64,000 nt of DNA from Nocardia asteroides (lineage in GTDB: Bacteria; Actinomycetota; Actinomycetes; Mycobacteriales; Mycobacteriaceae), in the NCBI RefSeq assembly GCF_900637185.1, contig NZ_LR134352.1:4082001-4146000 (forward strand). Direction: 5' to 3'. The position numbers were made by a program, and so were the translations under genes. Position 1 is the first letter of the stretch, and each line of letters starts with the position of its first letter. Under the pieces are notes generated by a model. The model had not been told where the DNA came from. It did not search any database and was given only the letters and a program-made list of their open reading frames with translations. Below, piece after piece: positions 14,951 through 23,663 of this stretch.

Positions 14951-16899
14951 CGACCACGACCGCGACACCGCAGTGGGTGCCGAGCGAACACGACATCGCC
15001 GAGGCCAGGATCACCGACTTCGCCCGCTTCGCCGAGACCCGGCTGTCTGTCGCGCTGCCGGACTACCCGGCGCAGTGGCGCTGGTCGGTCGACGATCCGG
15101 CGGCGTTCTGGGGCGCGGTGTGGGACTACTTCGAGCTGGGGGAGCGGCCGTCGGCAGTACTGGCCGACGACTCCATGCCGGGCGCGCGGTGGTTTCCGGG
15201 TGTCCACCTCAACTATGTGGACCAGGTGATCCGGCAGGCGCGCACCGACCGGCCCGCGATCGTGTCGGTCGACGAGGACGGCACGCGCACCGAGCTGTCG
15301 TGGGCCGAGATGCTCGGCCGGGCAGCGGGTTTCGCGCGGACGCTGCGCGACCTCGGGGTCCGGCCCGGAGATCGGGTAGTCGGCTACCTGCCCGACATCG
15401 CCGAAACGGTGATCGCGTTCCTGGGAACGGTGAGCCTGGGCGCCGTGTGGAGCGCGTGCGGTCAGGACTACACCGCCAAGGCCGCCCACGACCGCCTCGG
15501 GCAGCTCGCGCCGGTCGTGCTGGTCGCCGCCGACGGCTACCGCTACGGCGGCAAGGACCACGACAAGCTCGACGAGGTCGCGGCCCTGCGAGTGGCACTA
15601 CCCGAACTGCGGGCGACGGTACTCGTCTCGCGCCGCGGCGGCGCCCTCGACGGTGCACTCGACTGGGACACCGCCACCGCAGCGGCCGCGAGCGCACCGG
15701 GGACCGAACCGGTGCCCTTCGACCATCCGCTGTGGGTGCTGTACTCCTCGGGGACCACCGGGCTGCCCAAGGGCATCGTGCACGGTCACGGCGGGGTGCT
15801 GCTGGAACACCTGAAAGCGGTGGCGTTGCAGTGCGATATCGGCCGCGACGACACCTTCCTCTGGTACACCAGCCCGAGCTGGATGATGTGGAACTTCCAG
15901 GTCGCCGGGCTGCTCGTCGGGGCGACCGTGGTCTGCTATCCGGGCAGCCCGACCGCGGGACGGCCGGATGCGCTGTGGGACATCGCCGCCCGGGTGCGCG
16001 CCACCGTGCTCGGCACCAGCCCCGGCTACGTGCTGGCCTGCGCGAAAGCCGGTGTGGAGCCGGGACGTGAGCACGATCTGTCGGCGCTGCGGCTGATCGG
16101 GGTCACCGGGTCGGCATTGCCCGCCACCTCGTCGCTGTGGCTGTCCGACAAGGTCGGGGCACACATTCCGGTGGCCTCGATCAGCGGCGGCACCGATGTG
16201 GTGTCGGCCTTCGCGGGCGGGGTGCGCACGGTTCCGGTGTGGCCCGGTGAGCTGTCGGCCCCCTACCTCGGTGTCGCGCTGGAGGCGTGGGACAGCGCGG
16301 GCAACCCGGTGCACGATGCCGTCGGAGAACTCGTCGTCACCCGGCCGATGCCGTCCATGCCGGTCGGCTTCTGGCGCGATTTCGACGGATCCCGTTATCG
16401 CCGAGCCTATTTCGAGGATTTCCCCGGCGTCTGGCGGCACGGGGACTGGATCACCCGGACCGGCCACGGCAGTGTCGTCGTGCACGGCCGCTCCGATTCC
16501 ACGCTCAACCGGCACGGCATCCGGATGGGTAGTGCCGACATCTACCAGGTGGTGGAACAGCTCCCGGAGGTGGTCGACTCGCTGATCATCGGCGCGGAAC
16601 AAGCCGACGGCGGCTACTGGATGCCGCTGTTCGTCGTAATGCCCGCCGGTGCGACCCTCACCGACGAGCTGAGAACCGGCATCGTGGAAGCCATCCGGAC
16701 GCAGGTCTCTCCCCGGCACGTTCCGGACGTCATCGTGCAGGCGCCGGGTGTCCCGCGCACCAGGACCGGCAAGAAACTGGAAGTCCCGGTGAAACGGATC
16801 CTCCAGGGCGCCGGCCCCGCGGAGGTGGTCGACCCTTCGACCGTGGACCAGCCGCTCCTGCTGGACTGGTACGCCCAGATCCGCCGGGACGGCTTGTAG
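14947..16899 (+). CDS. aacS: Acetoacetate--CoA ligase
   Basis: The 650-residue ANL-superfamily enzyme activates acetoacetate to acetoacetyl-CoA with ATP. It shows the ACS N-terminal cap (WRWSVDDPAAFWGAVWDYFEL), the nucleotide loop YSSGTTGLPKGIVHG, the WMMWNFQ and GVTGSALP regions, and the C-terminal hinge and catalytic lysine region RTRTGKKLEVPVKRIL. The length matches acetoacetyl-CoA synthetases. It completes a pathway with the two upstream genes: uptake, oxidation of 3-hydroxybutyrate, and activation for thiolysis to acetyl-CoA. The thiolase itself is not in the window. Confidence 0.92.
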   Translation: MTTTTATPQWVPSEHDIAEARITDFARFAETRLSVALPDYPAQWRWSVDDPAAFWGAVWDYFELGERPSAVLADDSMPGARWFPGVHLNYVDQVIRQARTDRPAIVSVDEDGTRTELSWAEMLGRAAGFARTLRDLGVRPGDRVVGYLPDIAETVIAFLGTVSLGAVWSACGQDYTAKAAHDRLGQLAPVVLVAADGYRYGGKDHDKLDEVAALRVALPELRATVLVSRRGGALDGALDWDTATAAAASAPGTEPVPFDHPLWVLYSSGTTGLPKGIVHGHGGVLLEHLKAVALQCDIGRDDTFLWYTSPSWMMWNFQVAGLLVGATVVCYPGSPTAGRPDALWDIAARVRATVLGTSPGYVLACAKAGVEPGREHDLSALRLIGVTGSALPATSSLWLSDKVGAHIPVASISGGTDVVSAFAGGVRTVPVWPGELSAPYLGVALEAWDSAGNPVHDAVGELVVTRPMPSMPVGFWRDFDGSRYRRAYFEDFPGVWRHGDWITRTGHGSVVVHGRSDSTLNRHGIRMGSADIYQVVEQLPEVVDSLIIGAEQADGGYWMPLFVVMPAGATLTDELRTGIVEAIRTQVSPRHVPDVIVQAPGVPRTRTGKKLEVPVKRILQGAGPAEVVDPSTVDQPLLLDWYAQIRRDGL

Positions 16900-16979
16900 C
16901 CGAGGACGCGCAAGGCCGCCGCTGCACGAATCGCGAAGTCGCCTGCAACATTTCGGCGATTGACTACGATGCGTTGCTC

Positions 16980-18773
16980 ATGCAGGGGTTGACGCGACTC
17001 GACGAGCAACAGCAGGCCGCCGGATTCGGGGAGTTCACGGTGGTGGACGTGGAGACCTCCGGGTTCCAGCCACAACGCCACCGGGTCCTCTCGGTGGCCG
17101 CGCTGACCTTGGACAGCACCGGCCAGGTGAGCCGCGAGTTCCACACCCTGGTGGATCCCGGCTGCGACCCGGGGCCGGTGCACATCCACGGCCTCACCGC
17201 CGAGATCCTGCGTGGCGCGCCGCGATTCGCGCAGGTGCGCGAGCAGCTGTCGGCGATGCTGACGGGCCGGGTCTTGGTGGCGCACAACGCGGTGTTCGAC
17301 TTCGGTTTCCTGGCCGGCGAGTTCCGGCGCGCCGGTGCGGAGCTGCCGGTCCGGACACGGCTGTGCACCCTGGCCCTGGCGCGCCGGGTCGGGCTGCCGA
17401 CTCCGGATTACACGCTGGGGACGCTGGCCGCCTACTACGGTGTACCGCAGCAGAAGGCGCACGACGCGCTCGACGACACCCGCGTCCTCGCGCACGTGCT
17501 CCGGGCACTCGTCGCCGACGCCGCCCGGCTCGGAATCGCGCCACCCCTGCTCCCGTGCGCGCCGACCGCGCACGACCCGGCACGGACAGCCTGGCCGGTC
17601 GAGCGGCGCGGTGCGAAACAGCCCTGCTCCTACGCGTATCCGGGTCGCTGGGAGCCCGGCACCCCTCTGCGGTGCGGCATGAAGGTCGCGTTCACCGGGG
17701 AGACCGTGGTGGATCGCGAAGACCTGGTGTCGCGAGCCGAGGCGGCCGGACTCGATGTCACCGGGGCGGTGAGCGGACGCACGAGCCTGCTGGTCACCAA
17801 CGCGCCGGACAGCGGGACAGGGAAGGCGCGCACGGCGATCGGATTCGGCACCCCGGTGATCGACGAAGCCCGGTTCCTGGAACTCCTCGCGACAATCGAA
17901 CCCGGGACCCCGAAACAGGCGGGCACGTCGACGCCCGTGTCCCGCGCACCGGAACCCAGCGCACCGGCATCGCGCCGTCCGGGTCCGAAGCCGGCGGGCC
18001 CGCTGTCCGGCCACCGGGTGCTGGTGCTCGGCGGCACCCACGAGGAAGCCGCGGCGACCAGAACACGGATCGTGGAACTCGGCGGCTCGGCGGCGGTCAA
18101 CCTGTCCGCCACGGTCACCGACCTGCTCCTGCTGGCGGGCGCGGACACCGATCGCAGACTGCGCAAGGCGACCGACCTGGGGCTGCCCGTCCACGGACTC
18201 GCGTTGCTGGAACGAACCGCCACCGCGCCCGCCGCGTCGGAGCCCGCGTCGCCCGAACCCGCGGTCCTGGCGCGAGGACAGGTGATCGACCTGCCGGGCG
18301 AGGCCGAGTCCTGGACAGTGCGGGCCACCTGGAACCAGTTCGGCACGACGGCGGTGGACCTGGTCGCCTTCCTGGTCGACGGCAACGAGAAGGTCCGTGA
18401 CTCGGACGATTTCGTCTTCTACAACCAGCCGGCGGCCGACGGGGCACGTCTGTCGCAGGAGGGTCCGACCGAGCAATCGGTCACCCTCGCCCTCGACGAC
18501 CTGCCCGGGGATTGTGTGCGGGTGGTCGTCGCGGCCGCCCTCGACGGTGCGGGCACCTTCGGCGAGGTCGGTGCCGTCGAACTGGAACTGGCTGCCGGTC
18601 TCGAATCCGGTGCCGCCGTGCGCGCGACCCTCGATGCCGCCACCGTCGAGCGCACCCTGCTGCTCGCCGAGCTGTATCTGCGCGGCAAGACCTGGCGGGT
18701 GCGCGCGGTCGGGCAGGGCTACGAATTCGGCCTCGCCGAGCTGGCCCGTCGGTACGGCGTCGAGGTCGAATAG
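16980..18773 (+). CDS. DnaQ-like exonuclease - BRCT - TerD fusion protein
   Basis: The 597-residue multidomain protein begins with a DEDDh 3'-5' exonuclease (about residues 19-185; VVDVETSGF, HNAVFDFGFL, KAHDALDDTRVLAHVL). Two BRCT-like modules follow (about 225-300 with MKVAFTGETVVDREDLV; about 333-405 with HRVLVLGGTHEEA), then a TerD domain (about 430-597; DSDDFVFYNQPAADG). The combination links DNA-end processing and phosphopeptide-type binding to a calcium-binding stress domain. No clear ribosome site precedes the ATG at 16980; a TTG at 16974 is possible, and a TACGAT box ends 9 nt upstream of the ATG. It stands alone between the ketone-body operon and a convergent hydrolase. Confidence 0.85.
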   Translation: MQGLTRLDEQQQAAGFGEFTVVDVETSGFQPQRHRVLSVAALTLDSTGQVSREFHTLVDPGCDPGPVHIHGLTAEILRGAPRFAQVREQLSAMLTGRVLVAHNAVFDFGFLAGEFRRAGAELPVRTRLCTLALARRVGLPTPDYTLGTLAAYYGVPQQKAHDALDDTRVLAHVLRALVADAARLGIAPPLLPCAPTAHDPARTAWPVERRGAKQPCSYAYPGRWEPGTPLRCGMKVAFTGETVVDREDLVSRAEAAGLDVTGAVSGRTSLLVTNAPDSGTGKARTAIGFGTPVIDEARFLELLATIEPGTPKQAGTSTPVSRAPEPSAPASRRPGPKPAGPLSGHRVLVLGGTHEEAAATRTRIVELGGSAAVNLSATVTDLLLLAGADTDRRLRKATDLGLPVHGLALLERTATAPAASEPASPEPAVLARGQVIDLPGEAESWTVRATWNQFGTTAVDLVAFLVDGNEKVRDSDDFVFYNQPAADGARLSQEGPTEQSVTLALDDLPGDCVRVVVAAALDGAGTFGEVGAVELELAAGLESGAAVRATLDAATVERTLLLAELYLRGKTWRVRAVGQGYEFGLAELARRYGVEVE

Positions 18774-18787
18774 GCGCGGCGCCGGGG

Positions 18788-20290
18788 TCAGCCGAGCCGG
18801 CAGTCGAGTTCGGTGGGTGGGAGGACGCCGTCGCGCAGGTAGGTGTTTGCCGCCGCGATGACGCAGGCGCTGGGGAGCGCGAGCACGCCGTGGGCGCGGG
18901 CCCCGCGCAGTGTCACCAGCGCGGAACCGGTCAGCGCGCGGTGCATCGCCTGGGCGCCGGGATAGGTGGTGCGGATGTCGCCGTCGGCGTGCAGGAGCAG
19001 GACCGGAACCGCGTTGCCGATCACCGTGGGCGGCTCGGCCGGTGCGGGCCAGAACGCGCAGACCCCGATCGAGCTCAGGAGCGGGCCGAACACCGGCTGC
19101 TCGACCCGGACCCGCTCGACTTCGCGCCAGTACCAGTCGGGGTCGCGCGGGGCGGCGACGTCAGCGCATTTCACGGCCATGTGGGCTTGGAACATCGAGC
19201 CCATCGCGGCGAACTGCCCCACCGGTTCCCAGATCGGCGCCGGATCGACGGTGCCACCGTCGGCGACCACCCGGAGCTGATGGACCAGTTCGGCCAACGG
19301 TGGCGTGAACTGGCCGGACGAGAGCAGCAGATTCAACGCGACATGCAGGATATCGTCGTCGACGCGCAGACCGGCGATCTCGATCGGCGCGCGGTCGGCG
19401 CGTGCGAGCAGGTGATCCACGGTGGCGAGCACCTGGTCGCGGTCGGCCCCGAGACGGTATCGCTCGTGTCGCGCCGCGACCCACTCGGCCCAGACGTGCA
19501 GCGCCTCCTCGTTGGCGGCCGCCGAATCCTGGTGCATGGCCAGCCAATACCGCTGCGGGTCGACGACGCTGTCGAGCACGATCCGGTCGCTGTGCTCGGG
19601 AAACATCTGCGTGAACACCGCGCCCAGATAGGTTCCGTAGGACGCGCCCAGATAGCTGATCCGCGATTCCCCGAGCACGGCGCCGATGATCCGCATGTCC
19701 CGCGCGGTATTGCGGGTGCTGAACTGGCGGACCGCGCCGCCCTCGGCCCCCACGCACTGGGCCGCCAGCCGGGCGGCCGCGGCGACGTCGAGATCGAACT
19801 CGGCCCGCGTGAGACCGGGGCGTCGGTCCCCACCCGGCACCCGGACATCGCCCCACCCGCACTCCACCGGTGTCGACCGTCCGACCCCGCGCGGATCGAA
19901 ACCGATCAGGTCGTACCTGGCCGTGACCTCGGCGGACAGACCGCCCAGGACGGGTCGAGGGTCCAGGCCGGGCGCACCGGGACCGCCCGGGTTCGTCAGC
20001 AGCACGCCGCGGCGGTGCGCCGGATCGGACGCGGGGATCCGCGAGACGGCGACCGTGATCGTGCGTCCCCGGGGTACCGCGTAGTCCAGCGGCACCGTCA
20101 CCGCGGCGCACTGCGCGCCCACCTGGGCCAGCGCCGTGTCGTCGCAGGCCCGCCACTGCACGACCTGCTGCTCGAAGCGCTCCAGCCCGGTCACCGCGCC
20201 CGCCCGGCCGGATCCGGTGATGGTCACCCCGCACACGATCGTCGCCACAGCGACGAGCACGCCGATCCATCGAAATTCGCTGTAGCGCAT
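18788..20290 (-). CDS. Secreted alpha/beta hydrolase, tripeptidyl-aminopeptidase (TAP)-like
   Basis: The 500-residue precursor has an N-terminal hydrophobic export signal (residues 1-32). The mature hydrolase has the oxyanion motif LLTNPGGPGAPG, IGFDPRGVG, the nucleophile elbow GASYGT, the acid region HADGDIRTTYPGA and the catalytic His in GARAHGVLAL. The architecture matches the proline-iminopeptidase/SlpD-E/TAP family of exported actinobacterial exopeptidases. GGAGG lies 9 nt upstream of the ATG at 20290. The natural substrate is unknown; it is probably an envelope or extracellular peptide or ester. Confidence 0.88.
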   Translation of the reverse strand: MRYSEFRWIGVLVAVATIVCGVTITGSGRAGAVTGLERFEQQVVQWRACDDTALAQVGAQCAAVTVPLDYAVPRGRTITVAVSRIPASDPAHRRGVLLTNPGGPGAPGLDPRPVLGGLSAEVTARYDLIGFDPRGVGRSTPVECGWGDVRVPGGDRRPGLTRAEFDLDVAAAARLAAQCVGAEGGAVRQFSTRNTARDMRIIGAVLGESRISYLGASYGTYLGAVFTQMFPEHSDRIVLDSVVDPQRYWLAMHQDSAAANEEALHVWAEWVAARHERYRLGADRDQVLATVDHLLARADRAPIEIAGLRVDDDILHVALNLLLSSGQFTPPLAELVHQLRVVADGGTVDPAPIWEPVGQFAAMGSMFQAHMAVKCADVAAPRDPDWYWREVERVRVEQPVFGPLLSSIGVCAFWPAPAEPPTVIGNAVPVLLLHADGDIRTTYPGAQAMHRALTGSALVTLRGARAHGVLALPSACVIAAANTYLRDGVLPPTELDCRLG

Positions 20291-20583
20291 CACAACCCAC
20301 CTCCGATCCAGGATATGGCACCGAATCCCCGCCCGATCGCCGTTGCGCGGGGCCGCCCGAGGGTGAGCGAGCCGGCGACACCTCTCGATGGGCCGGCCGC
20401 AGGTCGGAGCGGGCGGTATTGCCGAATCGGTCAGAAGCGGCGTATCGGTCTTGGTTAGGCTGTTCGCGGCCGGGTTCGAGGGTGTGCGCCGCGGTAGCCG
20501 GGCGTGGCGGCGCGTAACGCGACCGGAGTCGGATCCGACCGCAAGGGTGTGAGCGGGACTACCGAGGACGGGACGGCGGGCGC
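20291..20583. other. Divergent intergenic region, no gene
   Basis: This 293-bp spacer separates the secreted hydrolase (leftward) from the Asn/Gly-repeat protein (rightward). It holds the hydrolase ribosome site and a possible rightward -10 (TAGGCT, 20455-20460). I see no conserved ORF or strong dyad here. Confidence 0.5.
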
Positions 20584-21678
20584 GTGACAGTCGGGCGGGT
20601 GCGACGAACAGTCGTGGTGGCAGGGGCCGCGGGCGTGCTCGGGCTGCTCGGGTACGGCGTCGCTCAGCCGACCTCGGGCGTCGACGAGATCGGCATCGTG
20701 GACGGAAATGGCGTCGGCGAAGCCCCCGGCGGCGACCCGACGGACCGTGCCGAAATCCGATTCGTCGCGGGTCCAGGAGACCACGGCAATGGCGGTGGCA
20801 ACGGCCATGGTGGCGGCAACAACGGAAACGGCGTCGGGAACAGCGGTAACGGCGGGAACCAGGGCAACAACGGCAACCAGAACCCAGGCAACGGTAACGG
20901 CAACCAGGGCAACGGTGGCGGCAACCAGGGCAACGGTGGCGGCAACCAGGGCTATAGCGGCAACCAGAACAGCAACGGGAACCAGAACCCCGGCAGCGGT
21001 AACGGCAACCAGGGCAATGGTGGCGGCAACCAAGGCAACAACGGCAACCAGAACCCCGGTAGTGGCAACGGGAATCAGGGCAACGGCAACGGCAACCAGG
21101 GCAACAACGGGAATCCGAACCCGGGCAACGGTAACGGCAATCAGGGCAACGGCAACGGCAATCAGGGCAACGGTGGCGGCAACCAGGGCAACACTCCGAA
21201 CCCCGGCAATGAACCCGAGCCGCAGCCGCCTGCCGAAGAGCCCGCTCCTCAGGGCCTGACGCCCGACCCGCCGCTCGCGCCTTCGCAGAACCAACCGGAG
21301 GCCGCGGAACCGCAGACCGCCGACCCCGGCCCCGGGGGCCCAGCAGGCGCCGCACCCGGCGGTGGCGCCGCACCGCAGGCCGGATCGGCTCCCGGCGGCG
21401 GTGGACCCGGCGGCGCAGCGGGCGCACCGGCCCCCGCCGGAGCCGGCGATCCACCCGCCCAAGCGCCCGCCGGAACGACGCCTGCTCCCGCGCACCAGGT
21501 CAAACCCACCAGCGACACCGGCATCCTGCCCGAGCCGAATCTGCTGTCGGTGATCGGTGGTCTCCTCGCGCTGGGCTTGGCCGGGGGCGGATCGGCGGCG
21601 GTCAGCTTCCAAGGCGCGGCCCAGGCCCAGGCGCGCATCGATGCAGCCCGCGCCGAGTTCTTCGGCCCGCGGACGTAA
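20584..21678 (+). CDS. Exported Asn/Gly-repeat, Pro-rich surface protein of unknown function
   Basis: The 364-residue protein has a basic N-terminus and a hydrophobic export segment (about residues 6-28). Residues about 75-205 are degenerate tandem repeats built from GNQG, GNGN and GGGNQG units. A Pro/Ala-rich spacer (about 210-300) follows, then a hydrophobic C-terminal segment LLSVIGGLLALGLAGG (about 319-334) and a short charged tail. No LPXTG motif is present. The layout suggests an extended surface or wall-spanning polypeptide anchored at the C-terminus. It starts at GTG and ends at a strong terminator. I cannot name a family. Confidence 0.65.
   Translation: MTVGRVRRTVVVAGAAGVLGLLGYGVAQPTSGVDEIGIVDGNGVGEAPGGDPTDRAEIRFVAGPGDHGNGGGNGHGGGNNGNGVGNSGNGGNQGNNGNQNPGNGNGNQGNGGGNQGNGGGNQGYSGNQNSNGNQNPGSGNGNQGNGGGNQGNNGNQNPGSGNGNQGNGNGNQGNNGNPNPGNGNGNQGNGNGNQGNGGGNQGNTPNPGNEPEPQPPAEEPAPQGLTPDPPLAPSQNQPEAAEPQTADPGPGGPAGAAPGGGAAPQAGSAPGGGGPGGAAGAPAPAGAGDPPAQAPAGTTPAPAHQVKPTSDTGILPEPNLLSVIGGLLALGLAGGGSAAVSFQGAAQAQARIDAARAEFFGPRT
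20820..21195 (+). repeat. Degenerate tandem repeats encoding Asn-Gly-Gln units
   Basis: The coding DNA is built from recurring blocks close to GGCAACCAGGGCAACGG, with 9- to 15-bp periodicity and substitutions at third positions. It encodes the low-complexity NG/NQG region and is prone to slippage, so copy number probably varies between strains. Confidence 0.8.
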
Positions 21679-21679
21679 G

Positions 21680-21717
21680 GACGTCCGTGCCCGGCGCACC
21701 GAGCGGGCACGGACGTC
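21680..21717. terminator. Bidirectional terminator hairpin
   Basis: A perfect 14-bp inverted repeat (21680-21693 and 21704-21717) with a 10-nt loop sits between the convergent repeat protein and the sulfotransferase. Confidence 0.8.
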
Positions 21718-21726
21718 AGCCCAGGA

Positions 21727-22860
21727 TCAGGAGCCGAAGCGTTCCGCGACCATCTCCTCGGTCAGCCCGTAGTCGGCGAGCGAATAGTGATGGGTGGGTT
21801 TGCGGTCCCCGGTACGGCTCTCGGTGTCCAGAGCCGTGATGGCGGCGCGCGCCTCCTCGGTGAAATCGGCGCCGATGCGGGTGTAGATGCGTTCGACGAC
21901 ACCGAACGGGTCGGCCCGCAGATCGTCGAAGTCGACGTCGATGAAGGTGGCGTCGGTGTGGCGGGCCCGCGCGGCCGTGAACTCCGACAGTCCCCGGGCC
22001 CACAGGTCGAGCTGGGTGCGGCCGATCGTCTCCCCGGTGAACACCGTCGACCAACCGCGGGTGGCGTGCTCGTTGAGGCTGCACACCGACGGGATGATGG
22101 TGGCGGGATCACGATGGGTCTGGATGACGATCGCGTCCGGATAGACCGCGAGCAGCGCGTCCAGGCAGAACAGGTGACTGGGATTCTTGAGGACCCAGCG
22201 GCGGGTGTCGTTCATCCCGATCAACTGCAGGTTGCGGCGATGCCGGGCGTAGGCGGGCGTCCAGTCCTGATTCGACAGCCACTGCGCGTAGCTGGGCACA
22301 TAGGCGAGGCACTCGTAGGAGTGCGACGTCCCGGACTGGCGCAGCAGCTGCCAGCATTCCTCCACGTCGGCGGCACTCATGTAGTGCAGACCCATGAACT
22401 CGGGGTTCTGCACCTGATGCTGCCGCAGACCCGCGTCGATCTGCTGATAGGCCGGATTGTCGGCCCAGCTCTCGCGCGGCGGCCGCGGCTGCGGGAAATC
22501 GGTCAGCCACATCTCCAGGCCCTGATTGCCGGGGTCCGCCGCCAGCAGGCGATGCAGGGCGGTGGTGCCGGTGCGGGGGAGCCCGGTGACGAAGATCGGC
22601 CGGGTGATCGCGGTGTCGGCGTAGCCGGGGTTGGCCGCCCAGGCGGCCTCGCTCAGCGCGCGGGCCACCAGGGTGCCGCGCAGGAAGAACCGCGACATCT
22701 TGCTGCCCAGCTCGGTGAGCCCGGCCTCCTCGCGGTACGAGTCGAGCAGCACCTGCAACGCCTCGGTGTAGTCGTCGGTCCCGAAATCGGTGAGACCGGT
22801 GAGTTTGGTGGCTGAGGCGTGCAGATCGGCCACGGTGCCGACATCGGTGCGCACGGTCAT
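21727..22860 (-). CDS. PAPS-dependent sulfotransferase, last gene of the sulfation operon
   Basis: The 377-residue enzyme of the Sulfotransfer_3 group transfers sulfuryl from PAPS to a hydroxyl acceptor. The 5'-phosphosulfate loop is VTGLPRTGTTALHRLL (about residues 90-105), and the 3'-phosphate-binding region contains IVIQTHRDPATIIPSVCSLN. WVLKNPSH supplies the usual catalytic and cofactor lysine region. It is the last gene of an operon that also encodes ATP sulfurylase and APS kinase, so the cofactor is made by its own operon. The acceptor is unknown; a lipid, sterol or quinone alcohol is plausible from mycobacterial relatives. It starts 17 bp after the SDR stop. Confidence 0.9.
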   Translation of the reverse strand: MTVRTDVGTVADLHASATKLTGLTDFGTDDYTEALQVLLDSYREEAGLTELGSKMSRFFLRGTLVARALSEAAWAANPGYADTAITRPIFVTGLPRTGTTALHRLLAADPGNQGLEMWLTDFPQPRPPRESWADNPAYQQIDAGLRQHQVQNPEFMGLHYMSAADVEECWQLLRQSGTSHSYECLAYVPSYAQWLSNQDWTPAYARHRRNLQLIGMNDTRRWVLKNPSHLFCLDALLAVYPDAIVIQTHRDPATIIPSVCSLNEHATRGWSTVFTGETIGRTQLDLWARGLSEFTAARARHTDATFIDVDFDDLRADPFGVVERIYTRIGADFTEEARAAITALDTESRTGDRKPTHHYSLADYGLTEEMVAERFGS

Positions 22861-22877
22861 CGAGGGGAACTCCTTGC

Positions 22878-23663
22878 TCAGTTGTGGTATTCGCCGCAGT
22901 TGACGTCGAGGGTCTGGCCGGTGATCGCCGAGGACCAGCCCGAGGCGAGGAAGACCACGGCGCGGGCGATCTCGTCGGGCTCGGGCAGCCGCTTCAGATC
23001 CGACTTCGACGCGGTCTGCTCGTACACCTGCTCGACGGTGATGCCGTACTTCTCCGCGACCTGACCGAAGTACCACTTCAGCTGATCGGTCCAGATGTAG
23101 CCGGGCAGCACGCTGTTGACCCGCACGCCCTTGGTGCCCAGCTCGGTGGCCAGGGTCTGCGACATGGCCAGCAGCGCCGCCTTGGTGAGTTTGTAACTGC
23201 CGTAGCGCGGTTCGGAATGCCGCACGACCATCGAGTTGATCATCACGACCGCGCCCTTGGCCTCGGCCAGCGCGGGAGTGAAAGCCTGTGTCATCCGCAG
23301 GCCGCCGAGCACGGTCATGTCCAGACCCGCCCGGATGTGGTCGAAGTCGGTGCGGTCCAACGGCTTCATCGACGGCATCGAGAACGCGTTGTTCACCAGC
23401 GCGTCGACCCGCCCGAACGTGTCGACGGTCCGGCCGACGAGGTTCTCGACCGCGGCGTCGTCGGTGATGTCGGTGGGCACGCACAGCGTGGCGCCCCCGG
23501 CCGCCTCGATCTCGGCGGCCACCTCGAGCAGCCGCGATTCGGTGCGCGCCGCCAATACCACCGTGGCGCCCGCGGCCGCGGCCTCCAGGCAGATCGAGCG
23601 ACCGAGACCGGGACCGACCCCGGACACGACCACGACTTTGCCATCCAACAGTGCCCCGCTCAT
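22878..23663 (-). CDS. Short-chain dehydrogenase/reductase in the sulfation operon
   Basis: The 261-residue classical SDR has VVSGVGPGLGRSICLEAA as cofactor loop, the NNAF strand (replacing the common NNAG), INSMVV with the catalytic Ser, and YGSYKLTK (Tyr-x3-Lys). Its ATG overlaps the stop of the DUF1214 gene (ATGA), so the two are translationally coupled. It may make or remove the alcohol that the neighbouring sulfotransferase modifies; that role is inferred only from the operon. Confidence 0.88.
   Translation of the reverse strand: MSGALLDGKVVVVSGVGPGLGRSICLEAAAAGATVVLAARTESRLLEVAAEIEAAGGATLCVPTDITDDAAVENLVGRTVDTFGRVDALVNNAFSMPSMKPLDRTDFDHIRAGLDMTVLGGLRMTQAFTPALAEAKGAVVMINSMVVRHSEPRYGSYKLTKAALLAMSQTLATELGTKGVRVNSVLPGYIWTDQLKWYFGQVAEKYGITVEQVYEQTASKSDLKRLPEPDEIARAVVFLASGWSSAITGQTLDVNCGEYHN

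Noticed and set aside
20820..21195. Repeated blocks considered as a CRISPR-like or satellite array
   Set aside because: Units are short, degenerate, in phase with a reading frame and without unique spacers, so they are protein-coding low complexity.
20300..21454. Long leftward frame with dense Cys/Arg repeats (CRGS, CPGCR units) antisense to the repeat protein
   Set aside because: It is the mirror of the Asn/Gly repeats on the other strand, continues into the hydrolase gene without its own start signal, and has codon positions opposite to the genome bias.
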